Counted from the first letter of the stretch, positions 36,843-46,259 are shown. The stretch: 64,000 nt of DNA from Phycisphaeraceae bacterium (GCA_019636615.1 JAHBXF010000001.1:248001-312000), one strand, 5' to 3'. Numbers and translations: made by a program. The notes: generated by a model not told the origin, from the letters alone.

Positions 36843-38663
36843 ATGCTGGTGCTGACGGTCCTGCAGGGGCCAGACAAAGGAAGAAAGTATGAACTGCCCG
36901 ATCATGAGCCGCAACTCATCGGACGCAGCAGCGAAGCCCTGCCCATGTCGGACAACACGGTCTCTCGCCGGCACGCGGAACTGACGCCCGACGACGGGGA
37001 GTGGTACATCCGCGACCTGAAGAGCCAGAACGGGACGTTTGTCAACGGGGTTCGGATCGAGCAGCGGATGCGACTGCGGCCGGGGGACCAGATCCGCACG
37101 GGGCAGACGCTCTTTGTGTTCGGGCAGACCGAGACGCGCAACCCGGACGTGGTGCGGGTGGTTGGTCCGCGGCGGATGGACGCGACGGTGGAGCGCGTGG
37201 TGCCCAGCACGGGGCTGCTGTTCGGGGATAACGAAGACTCGGTGATTCTGGCGGCGCCCGAGCCGCAGATGGCGGCGATGGACCACCTGCGTGTGATCTA
37301 TCGGCTGACCACGATGCTCTCGTCGCGTGTGATGAGCGGGGAGGAGATGCTCAAGGGCGTGCTGGACCTGGTCTTTGCCGAGTTTCACCCCGAGCGCGGG
37401 TGCATCATGCTCAGCGGGGCCACGCCGGAGGCGCCGATGCACGCGGCGGTGGTGAAGTACCGGCAGGCGCCGACCGACCCGGAGCAGGCGCGCATCAACG
37501 TGAGCAGCACGATTCTGCAGCACGCGGTGAGCAAAGGGGAGGGCGTGCTGTCGAGCAACGCGATGCACGACCCCCGCTTTGCCAAGGGTGACAGCGTGCA
37601 GCGGTTCAATATCCGCTCTGCGCTGTGCGCCCCGATCCGCTTCAGGGAGCGCACGTTCGGCGCGATCTATGTTGACTCATCGATGGTGAACTACACCTTC
37701 ACGCCCGAGCAGCTCGCGCTGCTCAACGCGATCGGCCAGCACGCGGGCCTGGCGATGGCGAACGCGGAGTTGTACCAGCACAAACTGCAGTCCGAGCGGC
37801 TGGCGGCGATCGGGGAGACGGTGGCCACGCTTTCCCACTCGATCAAGAACATTCTGCAGGGGCTTCGGGGCGGGGCGGACGTGGTGGAGATGGGCCTGAA
37901 GAAGGACGACCTTCGCATCGCGAAGGGAGGCTGGGCGATTCTGGCGCGCAACCTGGACCGCATCATCGGGCTGACGATGAACATGCTGGCGTTCTCGCGT
38001 CAGAGGCGGATTGAACTGGAACTGACGCGGCTGGGGCCGCTGCTTGAAGAGTGTGCCGCGCTGGTGCAGACGATCGCCAGCACCAAGAAGGTGGCGCTGA
38101 TCACGGATGCGGACCCCGAGATGCCGCCGCTGTCGCTGGACGGCTCGCTGATTCACCAGGCGGTGATGAATCTGGTGACGAACGCGCTGGAGGCGGTGGA
38201 GCCGGGATCGGGGGTTGTGACGCTGCGGGCGGTGTATCACCCGCGTGGCCTGGCGCAGGCGCCTCAGGTCGGGGCGTTTGTGGCCGGTGTGCTTTCGTCG
38301 AAGGCCGACACACCGGGCCCGGCCGACCCGCTGTGGTCGCGGCCGATCATCGAGGTCGCGGTGATCGACAACGGCCCGGGGATTCCCGCGGCCAAGCAGC
38401 CGTGGATCTTTGAACCGTTCAACACGACCAAAGGGGCCAAGGGCACGGGCCTGGGGCTGGCGGTGGCGCGGCGCGTCGCCGAGGAGCACGGGGGGAGAAT
38501 TGTCGTGGAGTCGGCCGAGGGGAAGGGTGCGTGTTTCCGCCTGCTCATGCCGGGCGATCTGGCGATGATGACAGACCCCAGCGCCACCACGGCCAACCGG
38601 CAGAGCATGCACCCCCAACAATCAGGAGAAGGGCTGGCGGGGGAGAGCGTGCGGCCCTCGTGA
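36843..38663 (+). CDS. FHA-GAF sensor histidine kinase
   Basis: 606 residues, no membrane helix. An N-terminal FHA domain (about 1-100: LIGRSSEALPMSDNTVSRRHAEL, SQNGTFVNGVRI) binds phospho-Thr. A GAF domain (about 140-310: LCAPIRFRERTFGAIYVDSS) follows, then a phospho-acceptor helix with His332 in LSHSIKNILQGL, then HATPase motifs MNLVTNALEAV, DNGPGIP and GTGLGLAVARRVAEEHGG. It can thus link Ser/Thr-kinase signalling to a His-Asp relay. No response regulator is adjacent. The ~30-residue C-terminal tail is non-conserved. Confidence 0.9.
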   Translation: MLVLTVLQGPDKGRKYELPDHEPQLIGRSSEALPMSDNTVSRRHAELTPDDGEWYIRDLKSQNGTFVNGVRIEQRMRLRPGDQIRTGQTLFVFGQTETRNPDVVRVVGPRRMDATVERVVPSTGLLFGDNEDSVILAAPEPQMAAMDHLRVIYRLTTMLSSRVMSGEEMLKGVLDLVFAEFHPERGCIMLSGATPEAPMHAAVVKYRQAPTDPEQARINVSSTILQHAVSKGEGVLSSNAMHDPRFAKGDSVQRFNIRSALCAPIRFRERTFGAIYVDSSMVNYTFTPEQLALLNAIGQHAGLAMANAELYQHKLQSERLAAIGETVATLSHSIKNILQGLRGGADVVEMGLKKDDLRIAKGGWAILARNLDRIIGLTMNMLAFSRQRRIELELTRLGPLLEECAALVQTIASTKKVALITDADPEMPPLSLDGSLIHQAVMNLVTNALEAVEPGSGVVTLRAVYHPRGLAQAPQVGAFVAGVLSSKADTPGPADPLWSRPIIEVAVIDNGPGIPAAKQPWIFEPFNTTKGAKGTGLGLAVARRVAEEHGGRIVVESAEGKGACFRLLMPGDLAMMTDPSATTANRQSMHPQQSGEGLAGESVRPS

Positions 38664-38753
38664 GCGCTGGTGACAGAATGCGCTGGCGTGGCCGCGCACA
38701 CGTTGCTGCACCATTTGGCCGTCGCGGCCGCAACTGGCGGCCCGCCGCCTCGG

Positions 38754-38759
38754 TAGAAA
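38754..38759 (+). promoter_or_regulatory. leaderless-type -10 box (TAGAAA) for prepilin-like gene
   Basis: TAGAAA lies 7 nt before GTG 38767. It lacks the last T of TAnnnT, so it is weaker than the others. Confidence 0.3.
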
Positions 38760-38766
38760 CAACCAC

Positions 38767-39807
38767 GTGACAAGGGATCGCCGCACAACTTCGCACTCAC
38801 CCTCACGGGCCGGGCTCACGCTCGTGGAACTGCTGCTGATGGTGGTTGCCGTGGTGGTGGTGCTCTCGCTGGCGGTGCCGGGCCTGACGGGCCTGCGTGC
38901 GGGCTCGCGCGGGCATGCCGACACGGGCAGCATGAACATGCTCGCGGGAGTTCTGGCGCTCTACCAGGGTGACCACCGGGGGTTGTACTACAACCCGTTC
39001 CTCTCGCGCCGCCCGACGGACGGCCCGTGGACGGTGCCGCTGGATGACGGGCTTGACCCGATGGCGCACACCGAACTCACGTTTGAAGGGGGCGGGCACG
39101 CGCGGTACGCGGGGGAGAGTTTCGCGGCGTACTGGTATGCCTATATGCAGTTGAGGGTGGCGGGCGAGACCCCGCCGCTTCGCGCGTTTTACTCTGCCGG
39201 GGACGGCGCGATGCTCGAACAGTGGGAACGCGGGCGTGAGTCGCTCTCGGAGGCGCTGTTCCCGGGTTCGTTCTATTACTCGCCGGTGTTCTTCCGCGAT
39301 CAATCGCTCTACGGCGTCGGTGCGCGCTCGCTGACGACGGCGTGCCGCTCTGAACTGGGTCGGGCGATGCGCACGGACACGTGCCCCTCGCCGAGGTTTG
39401 AGCCCGCGCCGACGCGGCTTGACCAGGTATTGCACCCGGGGCAGAAGGTGCTGCTGTTTGCACGGGCGGACTTTGAACAGACTCGCCGGAATGAAACCCG
39501 GCCGGGCTCGATGGCTACGACCGCATCGCCGCCCGCGTGGAGCAACCCCGGCGCCCGGCCCCTGGTGCTCACGGCGGATGGGGCGGCGCGGCGGGTGCGC
39601 ATCCTGGACCTTCGGCGGACGGCGGGGGCGGACGCGTTGGATGATCTTGTGCCGGTGGATCTGCTGGAGCCGCCGGATCTGCTGCCGCCGATGCCGCCCA
39701 ACTCGTTTGTGTCGTGGGCGATGGGGAAGGATCGCGACGGGCTCTATCCGATGTATTTCGGGGCCACGCGGTATGGGGTGCGCGGGCGGGACATTGTGTA
39801 CAACTGA
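38767..39807 (+). CDS. prepilin-type protein
   Basis: 346 residues. A basic start is followed by AGLTLVELLLMVVAVVVVL, a prepilin peptidase site (Gly-Leu, Glu at +5) with a long hydrophobic helix, then a large globular part rich in aromatic residues. The H-X9-DG tail seen in the first prepilin of this window is missing; LVLTADGAARRV sits at the corresponding place without the His. The start is GTG 38767. A pseudopilin-like surface role is inferred. Confidence 0.75.
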   Translation: MTRDRRTTSHSPSRAGLTLVELLLMVVAVVVVLSLAVPGLTGLRAGSRGHADTGSMNMLAGVLALYQGDHRGLYYNPFLSRRPTDGPWTVPLDDGLDPMAHTELTFEGGGHARYAGESFAAYWYAYMQLRVAGETPPLRAFYSAGDGAMLEQWERGRESLSEALFPGSFYYSPVFFRDQSLYGVGARSLTTACRSELGRAMRTDTCPSPRFEPAPTRLDQVLHPGQKVLLFARADFEQTRRNETRPGSMATTASPPAWSNPGARPLVLTADGAARRVRILDLRRTAGADALDDLVPVDLLEPPDLLPPMPPNSFVSWAMGKDRDGLYPMYFGATRYGVRGRDIVYN

Positions 39808-39822
39808 ATGTCGTGCCGGTCT

Positions 39823-39842
39823 GCGGGGCCGGGGCGCCCCGC
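39823..39842. terminator. GC hairpin between convergent genes
   Basis: GCGGGGC (39823-39829) and GCCCCGC (39836-39842) with a 6-nt loop, between the prepilin and HU genes. No T-tract. Confidence 0.35.
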
Positions 39843-39868
39843 GTGCTGAGCGGGGAGCGGCGCGGGTT

Positions 39869-40222
39869 TTACCGGGAGACCTTGGCCTTGCCGGCGGGTT
39901 TCAGTTCGCTGATGGTTTCGCCGGGCTGGATGGGCGCGCGCTCGACGGCCTCGCGGAGGAGGCGGCCGGGCTTGAACTTGACGACACGGCGCGTGGGCAC
40001 TTCAACCTTGACGAGCGTTTTGGGGTTCTGGGCCTGCCGGCCCTTGCGCAGCCTGACCTCGAAGATGCCGAAGTCGCGGAACTCGATTCGTTTGCCTTTT
40101 TTGAGTTCGAGCACGAGTTGCTCGAGGAACTCCTGCACGAAGAGACGAACGTCCTGGCGCTTGAGGCCTGTGCGCTGGGAGAGGCGTTCGATCACTTCCT
40201 TCTTGGTTGAGGTTGTCGTCAT
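39869..40222 (-). CDS. HU/IHF-family DNA-binding protein
   Basis: 117 residues. TKKEVIERLSQRTGLKRQDVRLFVQEFLEQL forms the dimerising helices; GKRIEFRDFGIFEVRLRKGRQAQNPKT forms the DNA-bending arm, with the Arg-x-Asn-Pro tip present. It is longer at both ends than standard HU (about 90 residues), with a Lys-rich tail. It packages and bends DNA. A possible promoter lies at 40364-40391 on the minus strand. Confidence 0.92.
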   Translation of the reverse strand: MTTTSTKKEVIERLSQRTGLKRQDVRLFVQEFLEQLVLELKKGKRIEFRDFGIFEVRLRKGRQAQNPKTLVKVEVPTRRVVKFKPGRLLREAVERAPIQPGETISELKPAGKAKVSR

Positions 40223-40363
40223 GCTTCAAGCCCATCTCGCCGCGCCGCAGAGAACCACACGCATGGCGTGGTCCGGTGCGTCGGAACGTCGTCGTCGTGT
40301 TGGAACCCACCCGCCCCGCCACCATCACCTGCCCCGATTGAACCGACGGGGACTGACGTCTCT

Positions 40364-40391
40364 AGTCTATCGTGCGGAGGCCGTTGGCCAA
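40364..40391 (-). promoter_or_regulatory. possible promoter of HU gene
   Basis: On the minus strand -35 TTGGCC, 16-nt spacer and -10 TAGACT, giving a ~135-nt leader to the HU start. Weak match. Confidence 0.3.
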
Positions 40392-40403
40392 AGCCTTTTC
40401 GCG

Positions 40404-41261
40404 CTAAAAGGCGAAAGTCACGCCCCCGTAAAGCCCCTGCCCAGAGCCCGAAAACTCGAAAGCGTCCTCGCCTTCACCGGATTCGACCCCCATGAATATC
40501 GCACGATACCCGATCTGAACCCCGACATTGGGGACGGGCCGCCACTGGCCCCCCACCACGATGTCGAAACCGTATGAACTGTTATCGCTCAAGCCCATGC
40601 CGCCGCCGCTCAACTCGACGATGACCGAAAAGTCGTTGTGGAAGTCGGCGGTGAGGCGGGTGCCGATGAGTGGGTGCACGGCCAACTCTTCGGCGCCGCT
40701 GGCGGTCTGGTCGATCACACCCGCCGAGGCGTCAACCTCGAAGACGCGAGCACCCGCCAGCGCGTCGAGCCGGAACCGCAGCGCGTGCCCGCCCTGTTCC
40801 AAGGGGTTGCGGCGGTGATCGACGAGGGTGTAGCCGGCCATCGCCTCGATGCCCCAGATATCCAGAGATGCGCGGAGCCGGTCGCCCTCGCTCCAGGTCG
40901 AGTTGCCCAGCGAACCGGCGGCGGAGGCGGTGGACTCCTGGTCGTTGGAATAGCCGAAGCCGCGCATCGAGACGAGCCAGTTGCCTCGGCGCAGTGTTGC
41001 CTCGGCGTATGGCGAGACGCGGGGTTCATCGAGGCCGAAAGCATCGCCGATATCGACGGGTCTGCCGCCACCGGGCGCACCGGGGAGGGTCAGATCGCCG
41101 CTCATGCCCACATACCAGATTCCGGGGTGAGCCTCGAGCGTCCATCGACGCTCGTGCGTCACGTCCGGAGCGGGTTCCTGCGCCATCGCGGCGGCGCCAT
41201 AAAACGCGTGTGCCAGGAAGAGAACCGCGGAGCTGGCCCGCCATCTATCTGTTCGACGCAT
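40404..41261 (-). CDS. outer-membrane beta-barrel-like protein
   Basis: 285 residues with a signal peptide (MRRTDRWRASSAVLFLAHAF, cut after AMA). The mature part alternates polar and aromatic residues with repeated Gly (WYVGMSGDLTLPG, FRLDALAGARVFEV, GVQIGYRAIFMG) and ends in an aromatic residue (GVTFAF), as outer-membrane barrels do. CGGGAGG 4 nt before the ATG fixes the start. No close function is recognised. Confidence 0.7.
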   Translation of the reverse strand: MRRTDRWRASSAVLFLAHAFYGAAAMAQEPAPDVTHERRWTLEAHPGIWYVGMSGDLTLPGAPGGGRPVDIGDAFGLDEPRVSPYAEATLRRGNWLVSMRGFGYSNDQESTASAAGSLGNSTWSEGDRLRASLDIWGIEAMAGYTLVDHRRNPLEQGGHALRFRLDALAGARVFEVDASAGVIDQTASGAEELAVHPLIGTRLTADFHNDFSVIVELSGGGMGLSDNSSYGFDIVVGGQWRPVPNVGVQIGYRAIFMGVESGEGEDAFEFSGSGQGLYGGVTFAF

Positions 41262-41339
41262 GCGACCTCCCGTGTCTGCCCGTCGGCGGCCATGGGGCAC
41301 CAGCGGGGCATGGCGGAAGCATACCCCGGCTGCGCCTGC

Positions 41340-41345
41340 TACCTT
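41340..41345 (+). promoter_or_regulatory. leaderless-type -10 box (TACCTT) for tsaB
   Basis: TACCTT lies 8 nt before TTG 41354, the upstream of two candidate tsaB starts. Confidence 0.35.
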
Positions 41346-41353
41346 CTGGCACT

Positions 41354-42061
41354 TTGCCCCCCCGATTGATTCTTGCCATCGAGACGAGCAACCCCTCCGC
41401 CTGGCGCGCCGACGGGCCGAGTGCGCCGGGGGTGGCCGTGGGTGTTGGCACGCAAGAGGGCGTGGAGACGCTGGCGGTGGAGGTGATCGAACCCGGCGCG
41501 GTGCATGATGATCAGTTGATGGTTGCTGTCGAGCGCGCGGTGAAACGTGCGGGGGGCGTTCCACGCGACGTGGCCCGGGTCGGGGTTTCGGCGGGCCCGG
41601 GGGGTTTCACGGCGGTGCGGATCGCGGTGGTAGCGGCGAAGATGATCGCGGAGGCGACGGGCGCTGACTGCGTGCCGGTGCCGACGGCGGATATTGTGGC
41701 GCGCCGGCGGCCGGAGGGTGTGCTTGGTGCCTTTGCGGTGGCGCTGGCCTCGAAAGGCAGCACGGCGTATGCGGTGTGTTATGGGGCCGATGGCGAGAGG
41801 CCGCGCGGGTGTGGGCTGATCGATGCCTCGGCGCTCGCCGGGCTGGGTATTGACCACCTGATCGGGGACCGCTATCTGCCCGAGGGGATTCGCGGCGAGG
41901 CGGCGCGTCTGGGGATCACGGTGAGCGAGCCGGAGTTTGACCCTGTGGCGTGCCTGGAACTGGCGGCGCGGATGCCCGCGGCGGATCCTGCCGACGTGCT
42001 GCCCATCTATCCGAGGGAGCCCGAGGCGGTGACGAAGTGGCGCACGCTTCACGGGCGATAA
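41354..42061 (+). CDS. tsaB: tRNA threonylcarbamoyladenosine protein TsaB
   Basis: 235 residues. TsaB is the non-catalytic partner of TsaD in making t6A37 on ANN-decoding tRNAs. The start is RLILAIETSNP (family: LxLAIDTS), followed by VGVSAGPGGFTAVRIAVVAAKMIAEAT, the interface helix region. The C-terminal half is divergent, as is usual. Start options are TTG 41354 (leaderless box 8 nt upstream) or TTG 41366, which begins exactly at the conserved strand. No ATG is available. tsaD and tsaE are not in this window. Confidence 0.85.
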   Translation: MPPRLILAIETSNPSAWRADGPSAPGVAVGVGTQEGVETLAVEVIEPGAVHDDQLMVAVERAVKRAGGVPRDVARVGVSAGPGGFTAVRIAVVAAKMIAEATGADCVPVPTADIVARRRPEGVLGAFAVALASKGSTAYAVCYGADGERPRGCGLIDASALAGLGIDHLIGDRYLPEGIRGEAARLGITVSEPEFDPVACLELAARMPAADPADVLPIYPREPEAVTKWRTLHGR

Positions 42062-42307
42062 CACGAGAACTGAGACTGCGCAGACTGCTCACTCTCTCTA
42101 TTTTGTCAATGCAAAGGATTACAGAAGAAACCGTTGACGGCGGTTTGCGTTGATTGAGGTAAGTGAGTGAAGTTGGGGGATCTGTGCGTCGATGAACGAC
42201 TCGGCGGGTCGGGCCGCGTGGCCTGTCTGGCCGGGAGCAACGACGCCCGCGAGCGCGTGCACGTTCTGTGCGGGGTGATCGCGTGAGACGGCAGCAGGAG
42301 CGTACCC

Positions 42308-42940
42308 GTGGGCGCGAGTGATCAATCACAGACCAACGGCGAGTATGCCACGAAGATGGTCTTTACCACCGGCGAGGCGGCGGAGATCTGCAACGTGAGT
42401 CAGCAGACGATCATCCGCTGCTTTGACGCGGGGCGGTTGCTTGGCTTTCGGGTGCCGGGGAGCAAGTTCCGTCGGATCCCGCGTGACGAGTTGCTGCGTT
42501 TCATGCGGTCGAACAACATCCCGGTGGACGTGCTGGAATCGCGGCAGCGGCGCGTTCTGATCGTTGATGACGACCACGCGGTGCTTGACGTGTACCGGCA
42601 GGCGTTTGCGCGGGACAACCGCTTTGAGGTGCGGACGGCGGACAACGGCTACGACGCGGGGGTGCTGACGGAGACCTTCCGCCCGCACCTGGTGGTGCTG
42701 GACTATCGCCTGCCGGACATCGCGGGCGACACGGTGTGCAAGCGCATCAAGGCCAACCCGCGCCTGAGCGACGTGCGCGTGCTGTGCGCCAGCGGCGCGG
42801 CCTCGCCGGAAGAGCAGCGGGCGATTCTGGATGCGGGCGCGGATGCCTTTGTGCAAAAACCCTTCGACATTGAGGCCTTGATGACAAACGTGTACACGTT
42901 GCTCTCGATGCCGGCGGGCACGAGCGAACAGAACGCCTGA
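42308..42940 (+). CDS. HTH-receiver response regulator
   Basis: 210 residues in unusual order. An excisionase/MerR-type helix-turn-helix comes first (about 17-67: FTTGEAAEICNVSQQTIIRCFDAGRLLGFRVPGSKFRRIPRDELLRF overall), then a receiver domain (about 77-200) with VLIVDDDHAV, the phospho-acceptor Asp in LVVLDYRLPDI and the Lys in VQKPFD. A DNA-binding two-component regulator is likely. Start GTG 42308 has AGGAG 7 nt upstream. First of a three-gene operon with the HDOD and GAF genes. Confidence 0.85.
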   Translation: MGASDQSQTNGEYATKMVFTTGEAAEICNVSQQTIIRCFDAGRLLGFRVPGSKFRRIPRDELLRFMRSNNIPVDVLESRQRRVLIVDDDHAVLDVYRQAFARDNRFEVRTADNGYDAGVLTETFRPHLVVLDYRLPDIAGDTVCKRIKANPRLSDVRVLCASGAASPEEQRAILDAGADAFVQKPFDIEALMTNVYTLLSMPAGTSEQNA

Positions 42941-42966
42941 TTCAATCCGGCAGCGGCAAGGAACAG

Positions 42967-44700
42967 ATGCGCCCGACGACAGGACCCATTCAGGTGCTTG
43001 CGCCGCGGCCGGCCCTTTCTGACGGCCGTCGCACGGAACTCATCGAGCGGGCGATCGATCAACTGCCCACGCTCTCGGTGGTGGCGACGCGGCTTTTGCA
43101 GATTTCGGGCGCGGACAGGGCCGACATGGCCGAAATCGTGCGGATGATCGAGAGCGACCCCGCGCTGTCGGCGCGGCTGGTGGGGCTGTGCCGCAGGGCG
43201 GACAAGGGCCTCGGGGACCGCATCACCACGGCGCGGCGGGCGGTGTTGATGCTGGGGTTTGACGCGGTGCGTTCGGCCGCGCTCTCGGTGAGTGTGTATG
43301 ACGTTGTGCGCCGGAGCGCGGCGGAGCGGACGGACAGCACGGACCACCCGGCCTTCGACCGCGACGGGTTCTGGCGGCACTCGATCTGCGTGGCGTGCGC
43401 GTGCGAACTGATCGCGCAGACGCACCCGCGGCTTCGGCTTCAGCCGCAGGAGGCGTTTCTGTGCGGCCTGCTGCACGCCGTGGGCAAGATGGCGCTGGAC
43501 CATGTGCTGCCCAGGGCGTATGACAATGTGGTGCGGCAGGCGATGCGACGCGGCTCGGCCGTGGCCCCGATCGAGCGGGCCATTCTGGGCGTTGACCACC
43601 TCACCGCCGGCCGGCGCATCGCGCAACACTGGTGCCTGCCCGACAGTGTGGTGAAGGTGCTCGGGGGGGACATGGAGCCTGAACCGCCGGAGGGGCCTGA
43701 AAGCGTGATCGTGCCCGTGTCGGCACGCACGGACGCGGTGACAAGCGTGGTGCGCGCTGCCAAGGCGTTGTGCCGCTGGCTGAACCTGGGCTGGGCGTGC
43801 GAGTTTGACGTGCCGCAGCACCCGGGCGTGGTGTGGCGGCAGGCGGGGCTGCTGCCGCAGGGGCCATCGCTGATCACCGAACAACTGATTGAATCTGTGG
43901 CGGATCGCTTCAAGATTCTGGGCCTGGCGGGCGACACGGCGGCGAAGGTGGCGCTTGACGCTGTGGAACAGGCCGCGACGACGATCTCAGAAACCAGAAC
44001 GCAGATGCACGAGGTGGCCGTGCGGGGTGATCGCGTGGCGGCGGCGGCGGAATCGCTGGCGGCGCTGGGCGTGGCGATGGCGCGCGGCGGTGATGCGAAG
44101 CGCGCGGCGATGACGAGCATGCGGACGGTGCTGGGCACGCCGGGCGTGTGGCTGCTGTCGCGGGCGGACAGCGGTGAAGGCTGGATGGTGGAAGAAGGGG
44201 GCGATGGGCGTGCACAGAAGATCGCTGAACCGATGCCGCCCGGGGCGCACTCGGCGCTCGCGGCGGAGAGCGTGAAGCGGCCGGCGTCGGCGCTGAGTTG
44301 CCTGGTCGTCGGTTTGTCGCCGTGGCTCAAGGCGTGCATCCCGGCGGATGCGTCGCGTCTACGCGCCACTGTGCTGCTGTGGTCGCGCGAGGGTGAAGGC
44401 CCATGCGCGGTGGTGCTGACCGATGGCGAACCCGGCGCGGCGGTGCCGGCGGGCACGCTGCACGCGGCGTGTGCGCTATGGCGCGAGGCGCTTGTGGCAT
44501 GTTATGAAGACGCGGGGCCGGGCTCGTCGCGGGCGCGGGGCACGGTCGCGAACAACACGCCGGTGGTGGTGACGCTGGCTTCGGCGGCGGGGGCGGCGGA
44601 AGAAGGGGCGCGCACGGTTGATCACGCGGTGACGGAGGTTCGCTCGCTGGTTGATCAGGTGCGGCGGGTCTCTGGCAGTGCACCGCCCTCGCCTGGGTGA
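42967..44700 (+). CDS. HDOD-domain signalling protein
   Basis: 577 residues. An N-terminal HDOD domain (about 25-270: IDQLPTLSVVATRLLQIS, ESDPALSARLVGLC, AFLCGLLHAVGKMALDHVLP) lacks a complete HD metal site, typical of the family. A helical linker (about 320-370) follows, then a weakly GAF-like C-terminal half. HDOD proteins act in c-di-GMP, motility and cell-cycle signalling. AAGGA precedes the ATG; 26 nt after the HTH-receiver gene. Confidence 0.82.
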   Translation: MRPTTGPIQVLAPRPALSDGRRTELIERAIDQLPTLSVVATRLLQISGADRADMAEIVRMIESDPALSARLVGLCRRADKGLGDRITTARRAVLMLGFDAVRSAALSVSVYDVVRRSAAERTDSTDHPAFDRDGFWRHSICVACACELIAQTHPRLRLQPQEAFLCGLLHAVGKMALDHVLPRAYDNVVRQAMRRGSAVAPIERAILGVDHLTAGRRIAQHWCLPDSVVKVLGGDMEPEPPEGPESVIVPVSARTDAVTSVVRAAKALCRWLNLGWACEFDVPQHPGVVWRQAGLLPQGPSLITEQLIESVADRFKILGLAGDTAAKVALDAVEQAATTISETRTQMHEVAVRGDRVAAAAESLAALGVAMARGGDAKRAAMTSMRTVLGTPGVWLLSRADSGEGWMVEEGGDGRAQKIAEPMPPGAHSALAAESVKRPASALSCLVVGLSPWLKACIPADASRLRATVLLWSREGEGPCAVVLTDGEPGAAVPAGTLHAACALWREALVACYEDAGPGSSRARGTVANNTPVVVTLASAAGAAEEGARTVDHAVTEVRSLVDQVRRVSGSAPPSPG

Positions 44701-44801
44701 GCGCGCGGCGGGAACGGCGGTTTGAAAGCCCAACCCCTGCTGAAGACCTGAAGCCGGAACACCGATCTTGAAGTGCCTTTCGAGGGCGCTACGGAGCAGG
44801 C

Positions 44802-45836
44802 ATGACCCACACGGGCGGAACAGAACAGCACGACATACCCGAGCACGGCGGGGCGCAGGGACGCACCCCGCGCGTGCTCGTGATCTTGCCCGGCGCTGAG
44901 GGCACGGTGCCGGCGGGCCTTGTCTCGGCGCTGAACGACGCGGGCTTCGGCCTTGCGGGGTGCGTGGGGCCCGAGTGTGTGGCGGGCGTGACGACGCCGT
45001 TTGACCTTGCCCTGCTGCACTGCGACACCGAGGACGCGCCGGCGTGTGTGCTGGCCATTGAAGCGGCGCTCGGAGCGCGGCCGTGGGTTCACGCGCCGCT
45101 GAGCGACACCGACGGGAACCTGGCGAGGCTGCTGCTGCTGCGTGAGGCGCGTGCGCTGAGCGAACGCCGCAGAACATCGCGAGCCCTTTCGCGGGTTCGT
45201 GCGCAGCGGGCGACGCTGCTGGCGCAGACCGATGCCCTGACGGGGCAGATTCGCACGCTGTGCGAGGGGTTTGCCGACGCCGCGCGGGCATGGGCGACGG
45301 GGACAGAACTCGCCTCGCTGCGGGCGGAGTTCAACGCGCTTGTGCGGCAGGAACTTGAACTGGAGAGCCTGCTGCGGACGACACTTGAGTTTACGCTTCG
45401 GCGGGTAGGGCCGACGAACGGGGCGATCTTTCTGCCGTCTTCGTGCGGGGATTACTCGCTCGGGGCGTATATCAACTATGACTGCCCGAAGGAGACGGCG
45501 GAGACGCTGCTGGAGCAACTCGCGGGCGTGCTGGCGCCGGCGTGCGAGGGGCGGCGGGGCCTGACGCTGGCGGCGCGGGCGGCGGAACTGAACGTGCCGG
45601 GGCTTGAGGAGCAGTCGTGGCTGACAGACGCCGCGTTCGCGGTGCGGGCCTGCTGGCACGAGGACGAGTGCATCGCGGTGGTCGCGCTCTTCCGCGACCG
45701 CCGGACACCGTTTGCTGAATCGCAGCGTGCGGCGCTGACGGCCATCACCGATCTGTTCTGTGCGCAGCTTGCGCGGGTGATCCGCACGCACCATCGGCAC
45801 AAGCCGGTGGAACAATGGGGCCCGGAGAACTGCTGA
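44802..45836 (+). CDS. receiver-like protein with coiled coil and GAF-like domain
   Basis: 344 residues. Residues ~20-110 have the receiver pattern (RVLVILPGAEGTV, FDLALLHCD) but the acidic cluster and phospho-Asp are not convincing. A coiled coil (about 110-185, Arg/Leu/Ala-rich) and a GAF-like domain (about 185-330: TNGAIFLPS, AVVALFRDRRTPF) follow. It probably integrates signals without classic phosphorylation. GGAG lies just upstream of the ATG. Last gene of the regulatory operon, 101 nt after HDOD. Confidence 0.6.
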   Translation: MTHTGGTEQHDIPEHGGAQGRTPRVLVILPGAEGTVPAGLVSALNDAGFGLAGCVGPECVAGVTTPFDLALLHCDTEDAPACVLAIEAALGARPWVHAPLSDTDGNLARLLLLREARALSERRRTSRALSRVRAQRATLLAQTDALTGQIRTLCEGFADAARAWATGTELASLRAEFNALVRQELELESLLRTTLEFTLRRVGPTNGAIFLPSSCGDYSLGAYINYDCPKETAETLLEQLAGVLAPACEGRRGLTLAARAAELNVPGLEEQSWLTDAAFAVRACWHEDECIAVVALFRDRRTPFAESQRAALTAITDLFCAQLARVIRTHHRHKPVEQWGPENC

Positions 45837-45962
45837 GGGTCGGCGTGTTCCCGGACGGAGGCGTGCGGGCAGGGGTGGCCCCTCCCCTTGGCGGGGCAGA
45901 AAACCCGCGATCACCGAGCGGAATTGTTGAGCGCGCCCGCGCGGGGGGCCGATTCCCCTTGT

Positions 45963-46259
45963 ATGGCGATCACGGTGCCCAACATCGCCGCGGCGGCGGC
46001 GGCGGGAACGATGAACGCGGCCAATGCCGCGCACCGGAGCAGCGCGTCGCGTGATGCGACACAGCGTGCCGGGCCGCTGCGACGTGACGAGGATCAAGCC
46101 CTGTTCAGCGTTCAGCCCGACGCGGCCGTGCGTGGCCTTGCGGGCAACGAGCAGGAGGATGCGCGGGGTGATCACCAGGAGCACCCTTCGTACCGGCCCG
46201 ATGGGCGGGGCGAGCCGCATGCCCCGGGCGAGCGCACGCCGATTGATCTTGAGGGGTGA
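45963..46259 (+). CDS. small hypothetical protein
   Basis: 98 residues. MAITVPNIAAAAAAGTMNA at the start is helical and Ala-rich; the rest is charged, with an ending PGERTPIDLEG. No family recognised. The composition (mixed, with acidic stretches) is more protein-like than the overlapping frames, and it ends 7 nt before a convergent gene. Confidence 0.5.
   Translation: MAITVPNIAAAAAAGTMNAANAAHRSSASRDATQRAGPLRRDEDQALFSVQPDAAVRGLAGNEQEDARGDHQEHPSYRPDGRGEPHAPGERTPIDLEG

Noticed and set aside
44655..46220. Minus-strand open frame across the receiver-like/GAF gene
   Set aside because: Arg/His/Pro-rich without motifs; the plus-strand gene has a Shine-Dalgarno and domain pattern.
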